A stretch of DNA of 64,000 nt from Tenebrio molitor (taxonomy: Eukaryota; Arthropoda; Insecta; Coleoptera; Tenebrionidae), in NCBI RefSeq assembly GCF_963966145.1, contig NC_091050.1:13082001-13146000 (forward strand), in the 5' to 3' direction. The translations under genes were made by a program, and so were the position numbers. The notes under the pieces are model-generated. The model was not told the DNA's origin and did not search any database. It saw only the letters and a list, made by a program, of their open reading frames with translations. How positions within the stretch are numbered: the first letter of the stretch is position 1; each line of letters opens with the position of its first letter. Shown one piece after another: positions 33,077 to 44,296 of this stretch.

Positions 33077-36000
33077 TTACATTGGGGGGTTATCAAAGTA
33101 ATCCACTAGTTCGCCTGGAGGCGTGCTGGGCCGTTGCGCCCGCCCCGGCAACTTCAAGGCCACGGAAGTCTCCGACTTCCCCACCGATCCCTTGCTCAAG
33201 ACCGGCCCCGGCACCTTGCGCTGGCCGTTCTCCCTCTGGAGAAACTCCAGGAGGCTCATGCTGGGCAACCAGGATTTGTCCTTGAACGCGGTGGCAACGA
33301 TGTTTCTGTTGGGTTCCATGTCGTAGGCGGCGCTGTCGCAGCCGAAGTGTTCGCAGTATTCGTGCACGAAGTGTCTCTTGTCCCTGTTCATCGACTCGAA
33401 CGAGTACGCCCTGCTCTTCTGCTTGCTCTGCTTGGCCAGTTGGACCAGCTCTGCGAGCTTGTCGTGAATCTTCTGGCAGAACTGGGGGTCCTTCTTCGCC
33501 CAACCCCGCATGAAATCCGAGTAGCGAGGGGTGAGTTTCTGGCTCAAGTCGGGGTTGCGGATCTGGAGGCCGATCGCGAGTCGGCGGTTGCGCTCGAGGA
33601 CGCGGCATTCTTCGTTGCAGTCCAAGCTGAAAAGTGACAATTTAAATTTGCTGCCAACCTGACCAGTCAAAACCACTAGACTGGAGGAGTGTTTTGCTTA
33701 CATCTTCAAGACTGACGGTCTCTTGGGCTTGTGCACGATGTCGCTGATGTCCACAGCTTGATCCTTCAACATGTCCGCCATTTTGTCTTTCAGATGCGCC
33801 ATTTCGATTTCCCTGTATTCTTCGGCTAGGTCGATGCAAGGTCTGGCGCTCTTCTGGAGACCACAAAGACAAGTCACCGCGACGCTCTGCTTGCAGGGCG
33901 TCTCCGGACAGGGGGGCTTGTGACAAGGGACTCCGCACGGATGTCCACATTGGGCCCTCTTGATGTTGCACTTCTGTTTGCAAGGCAGGGGACAGGCCCC
34001 CAGATGACAAGGTCTCTCGCAGCGGTGCGTCCCACAAGGCATCGGCTTCCCGCAAGGCAATCCACAACTGAAGTCGTCTTGGTAGCACGGAATGGCGGAG
34101 CGCTGCTCGTGCTTGCCGTAACACCACCTCTTGCACAAGACAGTGCAAGGGGGGCACGCCCCCGTGTGGCACGAATGGTTTACTTCGTGGCCGCAAGGGC
34201 GCTGCCTCGAGCAGGGGTTGTTGCACGGGGGCGGCTTGGTGCCGCACGGAATGGGGGGATACAGCACGTTGGCGCCGCACTCGCAGTACAGCTCCTCGAA
34301 GCTGGTCTCCATGCACGGGGGACAACGGCCGCTGTGGCAAGTGCGGTCGCACCTGTGGTGGCCGCAGGCCAGAAGGTGGTTGCACGGGAGGGGACACACG
34401 TGTTCGATTTCGATGCAACAGCGCTGGTTGCAACGGTGCTTGCCGCAGAGGCGCTTCTTGGTGCACTTCTTCTCGCAACGGGCGTCGTCCGCTTTCGTGG
34501 TGATTTGTTCGCAGGGCAGTTCGCGGTCCATGTGGCCGCATCGGCACCGGATCAGGGTGGTTTGGGGGCACGGGGGGCAGGGGCCCTCGTGGCAAGGGTG
34601 CTTGCAGGAATGGGGCGCGGCAGGCTGGCCGCACTGCAGCAGCTTTGCGCACATCTGCAAAAATCGAATCAAATCCGTCAACTTCTAAAATGCTCTGATG
34701 TTTCAAAAACCTCAAGTTGAATAAGCAGAAATAGAAATGTCTCAGTTTAAGTTGAAAATAATATGGCCATCACCAAATATGTCTCGGGTTGCTTCAGCAG
34801 ATAATAGAAAAAAAATATATTTTTTCCAACGTCGCTTATGAAAATGATACTTTCATCACCCAAATTAGTGACGAAAATAGGCGTTTGCATCACTAGTGAG
34901 GAAAATGGAGAGAAGGTATTGAGATAAAAAATGTACTGGATAAGAGTGCACGCTGATTATTCAGACTGATTAACGTAATTTTCCGACCCTAACGAATTTT
35001 AAATGCACCCAGTAGTACGTTATTCAGTTACAACTTGATATACACCGTTTCAGGTGGATTGAGCATTGTTAAATTCGCATTATGTTGGTTCCCTGCATGT
35101 CACTATTTATAAGACATAATCACATAGCTAAAAAAATATATACAACGTGTCTCAGAAATAAGTACATTAATTTTAACCAGTGACAGACCTCGTCAAGAAC
35201 AACAAAATTGTTATTTTCCATTTTTTCGAAATCAAATTTTCTTTTCAGTATTTACCCGCCCCTAAATTAAGGAGCTGTCTATGACAGTGACCGTGAAATA
35301 ATAGTTTTTGTAAAATCAGACATAACAATGCAGTGTTTTTGGAATAAAGTTTTTTCGCTCTGCGGCCGAGGTAGATTACATTTTTAGTTAGTTTTATGCG
35401 ACTGCAAAAGGCAGGTGTTTGTGTGTTGATTCTCTGTGATTTAAGCTAACACTTTGTGAAAATGGCGCGTTTATTTTCGAATAGTGACTACAAGATATTG
35501 TGTAGTGTATGGTGAAGCGTGCGAGAGTGGTCCTCGAGCCCAGAGAATTTCCGTGCGACTTCTTCTTGAAGTTTTAAGAGAACGGGTGGAAAATGCTGCC
35601 ACAACAATTCGCCATAACAGAGGTATGTTGGAAAGAATGAAAGAATAATTTCGTCGGCGCCTTCATTATTGTATTGACAATAACAGCGGTCAATTTGAAC
35701 ACTTCTTGTAATGATTAGTGATTACTCGGATTACTTCATGAGAATTTTTACGGATTAATACACTAATTTTAGGAGACAATTCGTTATTGTCTTAGGTACC
35801 GGGTGAGTCAAGTTTTATCGCCCGAGTGAAAACGCCCACTTCTATTCAATTTAAAATTCTCAATAAATTCAGGAATGATTGTGTATCACTGCAGAACAAT
35901 CTGTAAAAATTTCAAAACTTTTAATGAAACAGATAAAGATTTCGTTTTAATTCAATAACCCCTACATTAATATACATAATTTTTCACTGAGAGTCCTTTC

Positions 36001-39000
36001 AAACATTTATGAAAAATTTGCTGTCATTAAAATCATGAAAACATCACAGGTTTTTGAAATAAATGGAATTTGATATTAAAGTGCAAAATGTGGCTATGAT
36101 TTATTATTAAATTGGGCGGTCAGTTCCACAAAATAAGTTGACGTAGGTTGTTTATGGGCCCCTTTAGGGGCTTAAGAATTACTAGAAAAGTTGTCAACAG
36201 ATGTTTCCCAACAATGAGAAATTTATTTATGACACTGTAGTTGTAAATCTTGGGTCATTTTTCGCTCTTCATGTTAAAATTGGAATAATTCAAAAACGAA
36301 TAATTTTCTTTTGATGCGAATTTCATATGTGTTCTTTGAATTAATTATGAATTATGAGCGTGTACGAAAAGGAATTTTTTTTTGCTCAAAATCGATTTTT
36401 TAAATTTTATGGCTCTGAATGAAGTGATAACGGAAAATTGATTTCACACATTTGAAGTATTATATCAAGGGAATGATGTAACCCGAAAATTTCGTAGTTT
36501 TTATTAATTTTTTAAGGCCCGGTTGCATAAAGCGATGTCAAGTCGTTGTTAAAGTTAACATAATGTCACGCGATCTGATTGAGGGATATTTAACATTTTA
36601 TTTGAATCAGCCAATCAAATGGGCGGATTTCCGACTTGACGCGTTGTTAGCTGACACCATGTTAACTAAGCCTTATACAACCGGGCGTAATAGGGTTAAT
36701 CGTGCGGGCGGTAAAACTTGACTCACCCGGTACAGTTGGTTGCGAAAAAAACCCGAAAATAAAATTTTCCTAATGTAAATTTGGTTTTGTCCATTTGTCA
36801 ATTAATTTGTCTACTTGACAATACCTATCAAATAATTATGTCATTGAATTTTGATAGTTATTCTAACCTATCTCTCGTAAGAAGGTTTCACACTACGAGA
36901 AAATTGTAAAAATGTGTCAATTTTATTCTGACAGTTCCCGTTTTTTTTTTTTTGGAACCAACTGTATGGGTGGTTCATTAGGGTCAGCTTAAAATATTTA
37001 TTATTATAGTAGTTTATTTAACGAGTTCGTGTGTAAATTGGGCTCTTCATGGCATGAGCCCCTTAAAGGCTCAAAATCGCTTAAAATCTTTAAAATTGGC
37101 TTGACATTTCGTTCTGACAAGTTGTGAAGTTTATCAAAATCGGTCCACACAAGAGAAAATTCTCAAATTCTGACAGTGTTGAACAAAAAAAAAAAAATGT
37201 TTTCATTTAATATCTACCAAATGATTCCCTCTTTTCTCCTCCACCCTTATCATTATAAGTCACAGTAACGGGCGCAATAATTAGCCGCTGTGCTTAAGTT
37301 GGCAAAAAACAAGTAAAAGTTTTCTTGCATTTGTTTTTGTTCTTCGCTATGCTAGAAGAAGAGTTAGCTTTGAAAACATGATGGCTGCCGGATTTGCTAA
37401 GTAATAAAATAATACATCAAAAACGCATTTAAGCCTTGATTTAAGTTAATTACTCAAGGCTATTTGGAACGCTTTAAAGAAGCATACAACACATTTCTTG
37501 TAACCATTGATGAAACTTGACTTTTTTTTTAATTGTTTGACTTTTAATTCTTTCCGGAAACTACGCTGTATTTGTCACAAAAAAAGAATGTCATAAAGGC
37601 CCATACACAATGGCGTTAACGTTACGTCGATGTTAAAACGTTAATGTTAACGTTAGATCTAGAAATTCAAAATTACATGTATTTCATTGTGGACCGTCCA
37701 CAATGACGTTATGATGAAAATTAATGTTGCATGATATTGTTAGCGTTAACGTTAGTTCTAGAAATGTTCTGGATTCTTAACGTTACATTCTAACATTAGC
37801 CAACGGAAATAATTTATAAAAAATACTGAAATACATGTAATTAGATCTAATGTTAACATTAACGTTTTAACATCGACGTAACGTTAACGCCATTGTGAAA
37901 GGGCTGTAATACTATTGGGGACAAATTACTTTGGTCGTCAAAGTCAGTTGACTGACATAAAGTTGTAAAGCAAGCATTAGGACGGTTAACCTTATTTTTT
38001 GCTACTGTCAACCACTGTCACTGTCAAACTCATCATTACAAAATGTTAAATACCGAAAAATGGACAACTGAAGGAGATATTCCTAGGAGGAAAAATTGAA
38101 AAGGTTTCCACAAGGAAATTTGGCCCATGGACAATCCCCCAGAAACAAGGGAGATGATTCTAAATTTTTGAATGGTGGAAGGTGCCATATTTTTGACAAG
38201 AGAAAAGTCAATAATTTGAAATTGTAATCACTATTGACTTGACGTTAATGCTTGGTTTACATTAATTTGTTTTGAAGTGACAGAAGAATGACGACCAAAG
38301 TATTTTGTCCCCAATAGTACTCGATCCTGTTCAGCGAGATTTTAGTATTTTGTTAAGCTAGTTCTGCGATTGCCGTTTTTTTTATTATCGTTTTTGCTTG
38401 ACTACGCCTTGCCAACATACTAAATACCGTTAAAATAATAAGAACTGTTTCTTACTGTTATCACTTTTTTTCACAAAAAAAAATCTGATATAACGGAGCG
38501 CTTGAGTAAAATGGACAAAATCTGAAGAAAACAATTTGTATCTGAATCTAACAAGGAGAGGTCGCCAGATGTGCAACGGCTTTTTGAACAAACAAAAAAA
38601 TCATGGTGGTTGCACTGACTGCTCACTTCACCACCCCGAAAGGAAACGCGCGAACGTTCGTAAATTTACAAGAAAAAAAAATGTCAAATTTTACCGCGCC
38701 GGTGGCCCAGGCCGAACACTCGACGCTCCGGGTTCGAATCTTTTTACCGGAGGTTTTTTTTTTATTACTGAGAGAAAGAAAACGCATTACGGTAATCTTC
38801 TTTATCATTTCTTTCTTTTAAACGCTTTTAGCCGACTGGCCCACCGCCCACCAATTTTTTTGATATGGGCAGTCGCAGCAACCACCCTGATTTTGTTCGT
38901 TCAAAAAGCCGTCTGACCACCTCTCCTTGTAAGACGTGCCTGCACAAGTGTCGTTTGACAAAATTCACTAAACTGAAGTCGATTTGGTTCCACGTCCGTC

Positions 39001-41825
39001 ATTTAGCTCCATCCAATTTCGGGGAATGAGGCTTCCAAGATAAAAACCCTGGAGCAGCACGCTTAAAAAATAAAAGTAACTTCAAAAAAAATACAACTTT
39101 TCGTTATCAGGTTGCCAACGTATCAAAAATAACAGTAAGAAGAACGGATGTCTCGTAATGATAACACATAATTTCTTTCAACTATGTATTTATTTATCAA
39201 GCGGCTGGTGTTTTCCAAAGACTTTAATACGTGATAATTGCAGATTTCTTTAAAGCTAATTGAATATTTGACGTACTTGCATGCTAATTATTACTTTCAT
39301 TAGAGCTTTACTTGAATATTTAATTACGAAGTACACATTAATCGATTTTAGAAGGCCCAAAACGTTTTGTCAATTGTACTGGCTTCAAGATAAGTTTGAT
39401 AAATAAAAACTTACCTCCCTCTAATGTTACATTTACTCGTATTTATTCCATGGTTGATATCATTATTGCAACCATCGATTGTTGTTCCTTTGTTTTTATA
39501 CATTTATATCTAATGCCTTTAGGAGTTTTATTTCAAATCTTGTTTCAACGATATTGTTGTTGCCCTATTGGTACTGGTAAAAAGGGGGTAAAGGTCGGCT
39601 ATGAAAAACAAAATATCTGAAAATGTGCGGCGTAGCTTCAAGCATCAAGACTACGATGAAGAAAGATTCTGCCGAAACTCCAACAAACAAGGTTGTATAT
39701 GGTAAACCCAGTCAACATTTTCTTCGTTCCCAATTCAACAATAGATTTCTTTCATAAATATTTTCCATTCTCGAAGGAAAATGATGCTTTAAATAAAATT
39801 CACGTAAATGTCAAAATTGACAACTGACAGTTTATTAAGTTAAGTTACGCAGCACGTTTTCAGCAATTTTTTTCCACAGCCGCCCCTTATCTCTTTTTGA
39901 TGATCATATTAAAATTAATTTTCAATGTCATTGTACGCAACGTACTTTTATTTATTTAGTTATTATTCTTGTACCAATATTTGCACTTTTTGTTAAAAAA
40001 AACTACGGACAATGTATCGGGTGTTTTTTTTATTTCACCTCGTAGTAGGCGTGGAAGAGTCGATGTGAACGCACCACTCGTGTAAAACGTAAGATTTAAA
40101 CAGCTGATCCGTCTTTCGTAACCTGTATAGTGCGTTCACAATCGACTAAAACAACATTTCGTCGCAACTTTGCAACGCTCTGCACGCGTTTAGCGTTGCA
40201 ACAAATTTCTTTTTACAAATAAAATACGATTCTCATTTTTACCTTATCACAGCTTGGTATAGGATCCAAACACGACTTCCTCACATCCTTTAACTGCGTC
40301 CTACCGCAAGGACACGTCCGGATCAAATCCACATCCCTCGGACACGCCTCGCACGCCCCTTCGTGACAAATCTTCTCGCATTTGTGATTCCCGCAAGCGA
40401 GACTCTTCCCGCAGACCTCTTCGCACGAGTAACTCTTCGCCCCCATGAACTGCCCTGTACAATTCACCTTCCTGCCGACCTTGCCGCAGAAACACTCCTG
40501 CCGCAACGTCTCGCCGCACGGCATGCACAAACCGGTGTGACATTGAGAATGACACTTGTGCAAGCCGCACTCCAGTTTCTTGTCGCAGACGGAGTTGCAG
40601 ACGATCTCAGTGTCTGAACTGCATTTGACAGTCTGACTGGTGGCGCCGCAGCCGCACGGCTTGGCCACCATGACGTTACAGTCGGGACAAGGGCCGGGAT
40701 GGCAGAGGATGGTGCATTTGTGGTCGCAGGAGCGGCGGTTTTTCATGCAGAGCTCGCCGCAAGCGTGCGGGACGACGCCGGGGACGGGGCGGGGTTCTTG
40801 CGTTTTGCCACAGTAGCAAGTGTAGTGCTTGGGGATGTCGCTGCAGACGTTCTGGCAAGCGGGGCAGCGCCAGCCGTTCTCCAGTTTGGAGGAGTTGGCC
40901 CAGGCGATGATGCAGTTCAGGTGGAGGATGTGGTAGCATTGTTCACAAGTCCAGATCTTGTCCGTATGTTTGATTTTCTCGCAGCAGACGAGGCACTCGA
41001 GCATGCGCCGTGAAAGCATCTGCTCCAAACGCTCTCGCTGAGAGGCGGCGTCCACTGAAAACAATCTTTCGTATTTTCATAAAAATTAAAAAAAAAACAC
41101 TTACATTTTTTTCGCACGTTGCTGCTATTACATTTCCTGTTGCAATTACTTGAGCGCCAGTTATTCTTGTCCCTTGCAGATTCGTCCCTACCGTTAGCCC
41201 CGTAGTCGCCCCCATCATAATTCTTACTGCTCTGCTTCCCATATTTACCGTAACCCCTATTATCATACCCCTCAAAGCGATTATCTCTACCTCTATAATT
41301 ACTCCTCCTATCATCATAACTGTTCCTATATCTATTATACTGATAGTAATTCTTGCCATCTTGTTTCTGGCCCTGCTTGTTCTTAGACTTTGCTTCTCTT
41401 ACGTCATCGCCGTTCCCCTCGTCCACTTCCGCCTTCCTGGGCTCAGGTTTGCTCCTGTTGAAAGTGCGGCCGCTGCCATACCTCTCGTTTTTTCGGCCGT
41501 TGTTCCAGTACCTGTTCCTCTCGTTGGACTTCTTCTTGACGGTTCCGCTGTTTTTGTTCACATCGTTTTGGCTTGTCCCGGCGTCATCACCGGCGACGTT
41601 GGGGGCGAAGTTGTTGGTCACCTGACTGGTTCCAGGCTGCTCCAAGTAATTATTTTGATAAGACGGTTGCGCATCGTAAAAATTGTAGCCCGAATTCACG
41701 ACACCGTAGTTGGGACGAGTCGGATCGCTGAAGTAGGGCATGTTGTTGTAATACGGCACATATTCGGGATTACATATTGGAAATCCTCCATTCAACTGAT
41801 CGTCGTAGCCGCTCCAATAAGACAT
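33077..41825 (-). CDS. stc: Shuttle craft / NFX1-type zinc-finger protein
   Basis: Four coding exons: 41105-41825, 40243-41054, 33702-34654, 33077-33626, giving 1011 residues. The N-terminal 240 residues are Tyr, Asn and Gly-rich with RG/RD repeats (likely disordered, possibly RNA-binding). A RING-type domain follows (CLVCCEKIKHTDKIWTCEQC...CPAC, about 260-310). Next comes the NFX1 array of repeated cysteine/histidine fingers (CGxHxCxxxCHxGxCxxC pattern, about 320-790), e.g. CGKHRCNQRCC and CGHHRCDRTCHSGRCPPC. The C-terminal R3H domain carries R913-x3-H917 in NRDKRHFVHEY, and the protein ends DYFDNPPM, like human NFX1. The family acts as a transcription regulator and putative E3 ligase; fly shuttle craft is needed in motor axon development. 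Intron 2 (34,655-40,242) is 5.6 kb and full of transposon relics, while the others are about 50-75 nt. Confidence 0.95.
35147..35718 (+). mobile_element. Internally deleted mariner-like element, copy 2
   Basis: Closely similar to 4,345-4,935. It retains the transposase start MARLFSNSDYKILCSVW (ATG at 35,462), then skips to a C-terminal part. Decoded pieces include VLRERVENAATTIRHNRG and FRRRLHYCIDNNSGQFEHFL followed by a stop, matching the end of insect mariner-like transposases. The middle catalytic part is gone. It lies in the shuttle craft intron, opposite to that gene's strand. Confidence 0.7.
35799..36730. mobile_element. TIR element with TA target site, carrying a nested MITE
   Basis: The left end CCGGGTGAGTCAAGTTTTAT, then CGCCCG, is mirrored by the right end, which runs from CGGGCGGTAAAACTTGACTC to ACCCGG, with one mismatch in about 26 bases. 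TA flanks both ends (35,797 and 36,731). About 930 bp with no open frame. A separate 170 bp MITE is inserted at 36,517-36,686. Confidence 0.75.
36517..36686. mobile_element. Nested MITE with TAA target duplication
   Basis: The left end GCCCGGTTGCATAAAG pairs with the right end CTTATACAACCGGGC. The subterminal sequences also pair (GTTAACATAATGTCA against TGACACCATGTTAAC). TAA stands at both sides, suggesting a PIF/Harbinger-type three-base duplication. It interrupts the larger element at 35,799-36,730. Confidence 0.7.
36733..36964. mobile_element. Small TIR element abutting the previous one
   Basis: The left end CAGTTGGTTGC and following A run is mirrored by the right T run and GGAACCAACTG, with TA at both sides. 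Its left TA (36,731-36,732) is also the right TA of the neighbouring element, so one inserted into the target duplication of the other. Confidence 0.6.
37005..37190. repeat. Dispersed repeat, family B copy 2
   Basis: Reverse-orientation relative of 8,146-8,420. Shared blocks include GTGTAAATTGGGCTC, GAGCCCCTTAAAGGCTC (related) and GAGAAAATTCTCAAATTCTG. Confidence 0.6.
37597..37904. mobile_element. Long-TIR MITE with an internal palindrome
   Basis: The left arm CACAATGGCGTTAACGTTAC, then GTCGATGTTAAAACGTTAAT, is repeated inverted at the right end almost base for base over about 55 bp. The centre has a second palindrome, ATTGTGGACCGTCCACAAT near 37,685, followed by another CACAATGACGTTA, so two related units may have been joined or nested. 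No coding content. Confidence 0.7.
37912..38317. mobile_element. TIR element with TA target site
   Basis: The left end CTATTGGGGACAAATTACTT, then TGGTCGTCA, is mirrored at the right end (TGACGACCAAAGTATTTTGT, then CCCCAATAG) with one mismatch. TA flanks both ends (37,910-37,911 and 38,318-38,319). About 406 bp, non-coding, and only 7 bp from the preceding MITE. Confidence 0.75.
38551..38940. mobile_element. Long-TIR element enclosing a tRNA-like segment
   Basis: The left arm ACAAGGAGAGGTCGCCAGAT, CGGCTTTTTGAACAAACAAA and GGTGGTTGC is mirrored by the right arm GCAACCACC, GTTCGTTCAAAAAGCCG and CACCTCTCCTTGT (about 75 bp arms). Between them lies a tRNA-like stretch at 38,699-38,750 with a B-box-like GGTTCGAATC. 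The 126-codon frame across this unit is not a gene. Confidence 0.6.
38941..40015. other. Unassigned part of the shuttle craft intron
   Basis: AT-rich intron sequence with no recognised repeat ends, RNA gene or coding region. A 74-codon frame at 39,396 lacks any domain. Confidence 0.4.
40016..40160. mobile_element. MITE family A copy 2
   Basis: Reverse-orientation relative of 6,034-6,205. Shared features are the ATCGGGTGTT end, the GTTCACAATCGA block and the central GGATCAGCTGTTTAAATC (here reversed and slightly diverged). It has lost part of one arm. Confidence 0.55.
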
Positions 41826-42379
41826 GCTGCACACAAATCAAGTTAAATTAAAACTAACTGCACCCGATTGTATTTACCGTTGGATCAGATGGTTACGTTT
41901 TGTTGTGCAATTCGTGACCAATTACGTGTTTAGAGATATTAGAAATAAATGCTTAAATTTGGCAATGAATGACAGGAACTAAAATGCAGTATGACAGTTG
42001 ACAGACGATAACGGAAAAGTTGTGGCATTTGTGGCTGAGGTGACGCTGACGCCCGTCTTATCAGTTGACTGAACAAAATCCATTGTGACTGTGAGTGATA
42101 ACAATCACGACACTATTGCCTGCCGATGAATTCATGGAATAACACTCTCTTATCACATTTTTTTTAAACTACTACGTAAATTTCAATTTTCAACCAACAT
42201 CATTTCTGAGAGCGCCATCTACACTCTCAAGTCAAGTCAAAGTGAATTGTGGGTACTTGACAAGTCAAGTCTAAATTAAAAAAAAAAACTTGTTGCTGCA
42301 GTATTATCAAAATATTTAGGTAAGCGAGCCGTTTTAAAACTGTTACGATTTTATTGTTTACAATTTTCTAAGATTCACA
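41826..42379. other. Intergenic, shuttle craft 5' and hydroxyacid oxidase 3' flanks
   Basis: Holds the shuttle craft promoter side and the short trailer of the hydroxyacid oxidase gene, whose minus-strand AATAAA is at 42,350-42,355, about 25 nt past its stop. Nothing else recognised. Confidence 0.5.
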
Positions 42380-43712
42380 TTACAGCCGACTGTAGTACCC
42401 CTCGGGTACGACCATTCGTGGCTCGATATCTTTGATTGTAGCACACCCTGTTATGGCCAGAGCATAATCCAATTCAGTTTTGAGTATGTTGAGAATTTTC
42501 TTGACTCCTTCCTCGCCGCTATGAGCCAACCCCCACAGTGCAGGTCTCCCCAGAAACACCATCTTAGCCCCCAGAGCCAGCGCTTTGAACACATCAGTAC
42601 CGTCGGTCACGCCCCCATCTAAATAAATCTCCACCCTGTCTCCAACAGCTTGGACAATTTCCGGTAGCGCCTCGATCTGAAATTTACTTCTCAATTTAAG
42701 AGTGTCAGAGAGGTGGTACTTACAGACGCTGGGGTGCCATCGATTTGTCTAGCGCCGTGGTTCGAGACCAGAATAGCGGCGACCCCGAGGTCGGCAGCTA
42801 TGATCGCGTCTTCAGCCGTGAGGATCCCTTTTACCACGATTGGCAGTTTGGTGAAGCTCTGCAGCCACTTGATGTCCTTCCACTCCAAGCTTTGGTCGAA
42901 GAGTCTGTTGACGTAATTGTTGAGACCCGAGCCCGATTCGGTGGTGTTGATTCCTGTGGCTTTGTCGCCTGCAAAGTTGGCGAATTTCAAGTGGGGCGGT
43001 AGAACGAATTTGTTCCTGATGTCGGCCAAGCGCAGCCCAAACATGGGAGTGTCAACTGTCAGGACGAGAGCCTTGAAGCCAGCCCTTTCGGCCCTCTCCA
43101 CCAATTTCCTAGTCACTTCCCTGAAAACTTGTAATTTTATTTTGTCATCTAAAGTCTCGTACTATCCACCTGTCGTTGTAGATGTAGAGCTGGAACCACT
43201 TGGTGCCATATGGCGCCGCCTCCGCCACCTCCTCGATGCTGCTAGTTGCTATAGTACTGAGTATAAAAATAGTTCCCATTGCCTGAGCAGCTGCAACTTC
43301 CCTTTGAGTGGCGCACTTTCCACACGAACCACTTACCTCGAGCATTGGCACATTCTCCCTCCGGATGGGCCATTCTTTGCATCGCTGTCGGTGAAATCCC
43401 GATCGGAATTTCGACTTTTTCGCCTAAAACTGTCGTCGATGGGTCTCTTATGGCTACGTTTCTTAAACATCGCGGCCTTATTTTGAACCTGCACCGGCGA
43501 GAAACTCGTTTTTATAAGTGCGCGATAAGATTATAGTAATGAATGGAATCTTTCGACCTGCGTTTGTCTACTTACTTGGAAAACGCTTGTCGGTTGTGGG
43601 CCAGAGTCTGCTCTGCCCCGGCGCCGCTTCGGTAGTAGTCGAGGGCATTTCTGGGAAGCACCGAAAAGGCGTGACGTTCGAAATCTTTTACGCAGACGAG
43701 GGATTCACCCAT
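42380..43712 (-). CDS. 2-hydroxyacid (glycolate) oxidase, peroxisomal
   Basis: Five exons: 43576-43712, 43337-43488, 43170-43290, 42724-43120, 42380-42676, giving 367 residues (human HAO1 370). This FMN-dependent TIM-barrel enzyme oxidises glycolate or medium and long 2-hydroxyacids to 2-oxoacids with H2O2 production. Visible family motifs are ALDYYRSGAGAEQTL near the start, VEIPIGISPTAMQRMAHPEG, WFQLYIYNDR, ALVLTVDTPMFG, the FMN lysine in PIVVKGILTAEDA, the catalytic histidine and arginine in VSNHGARQIDG, and EIYLDGGVTDGTDVFKALAL. It ends SRL, a PTS1 peroxisomal signal. Intron 2 is only 46 nt; its acceptor (TTGCAG) was chosen because it restores ECANARAAQAMGT, which aligns with human ECATARACQSLGT. 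A longer frame that reads through the junction is wrong. Confidence 0.94.
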
Positions 43713-44296
43713 TTTTCTTCAGGTAGAAATCAACCGAGGTGCGGATTGCGAATGGACGGATTCGAAGAAATAATGTATCATTTACCATACTGATGACCAA
43801 TAATTGACCCTAATACGATTAGGATATCTTTGTTTACTAATGCTATGCTATAAAGAGCACACGCGAAGGCCAGATGGAATGTCGAAGACGTAATTTGATA
43901 TTTTATTGTTATTCTGCACGGGGTTAGAGCGAAGCTCAAAGTATTTTTTTAAATTTTGTTACTTTATCAAACAAAGTACATATTACCGTAATAAATTAAA
44001 TATAAATAAATACAAAAGTACTGGAGGATGTCCGATATAGGCAACCAGTTATACCCGTGTATACATGGTTGCCTAGGATGATCGCCGATTTGCATCAATC
44101 TGATTATATCAGAGCAATAAAAACTTGTTGCTCAGTACTTGCGTCATAATGTAATAAAAATTATACGACTTCGATTATGTGCAACGTGCAGAAAAACACC
44201 TGTACTCAATTTTTTAAAAAATTTATTTCAAAAAATTATTTACACTTCCATAAAATCAACAAATAGCATTGATTAATTAAGTATGAAACGTTGAAA
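43713..44296. other. Intergenic with a hairpin
   Basis: Holds the hydroxyacid oxidase promoter side and the IDH trailer (minus-strand AATAAA at 44,222-44,227). A perfect 10 bp inverted repeat, TAGGCAACCA at 44,038 and TGGTTGCCTA ending at 44,075, flanks an 18-base loop that can itself pair (TATAC/GTATA). Confidence 0.5.

Noticed and set aside
33642..34715. Long alternative frames on both strands over the shuttle craft finger exon (up to 357 codons)
   Set aside because: Cys/His-rich repeat exons produce long open shadow frames; only one frame has the NFX1 finger pattern and joins in phase with neighbouring exons.
38536..38916. 126-codon frame in the shuttle craft intron
   Set aside because: It runs across both arms of an inverted-repeat transposon and a tRNA-like segment, so it is not a gene.
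43145..43351. Hydroxyacid oxidase exon 3 read with an upstream MPMLE extension
   Set aside because: The frame does not agree with exon 2; a 46 nt intron ending TTGCAG gives the conserved family sequence in phase.
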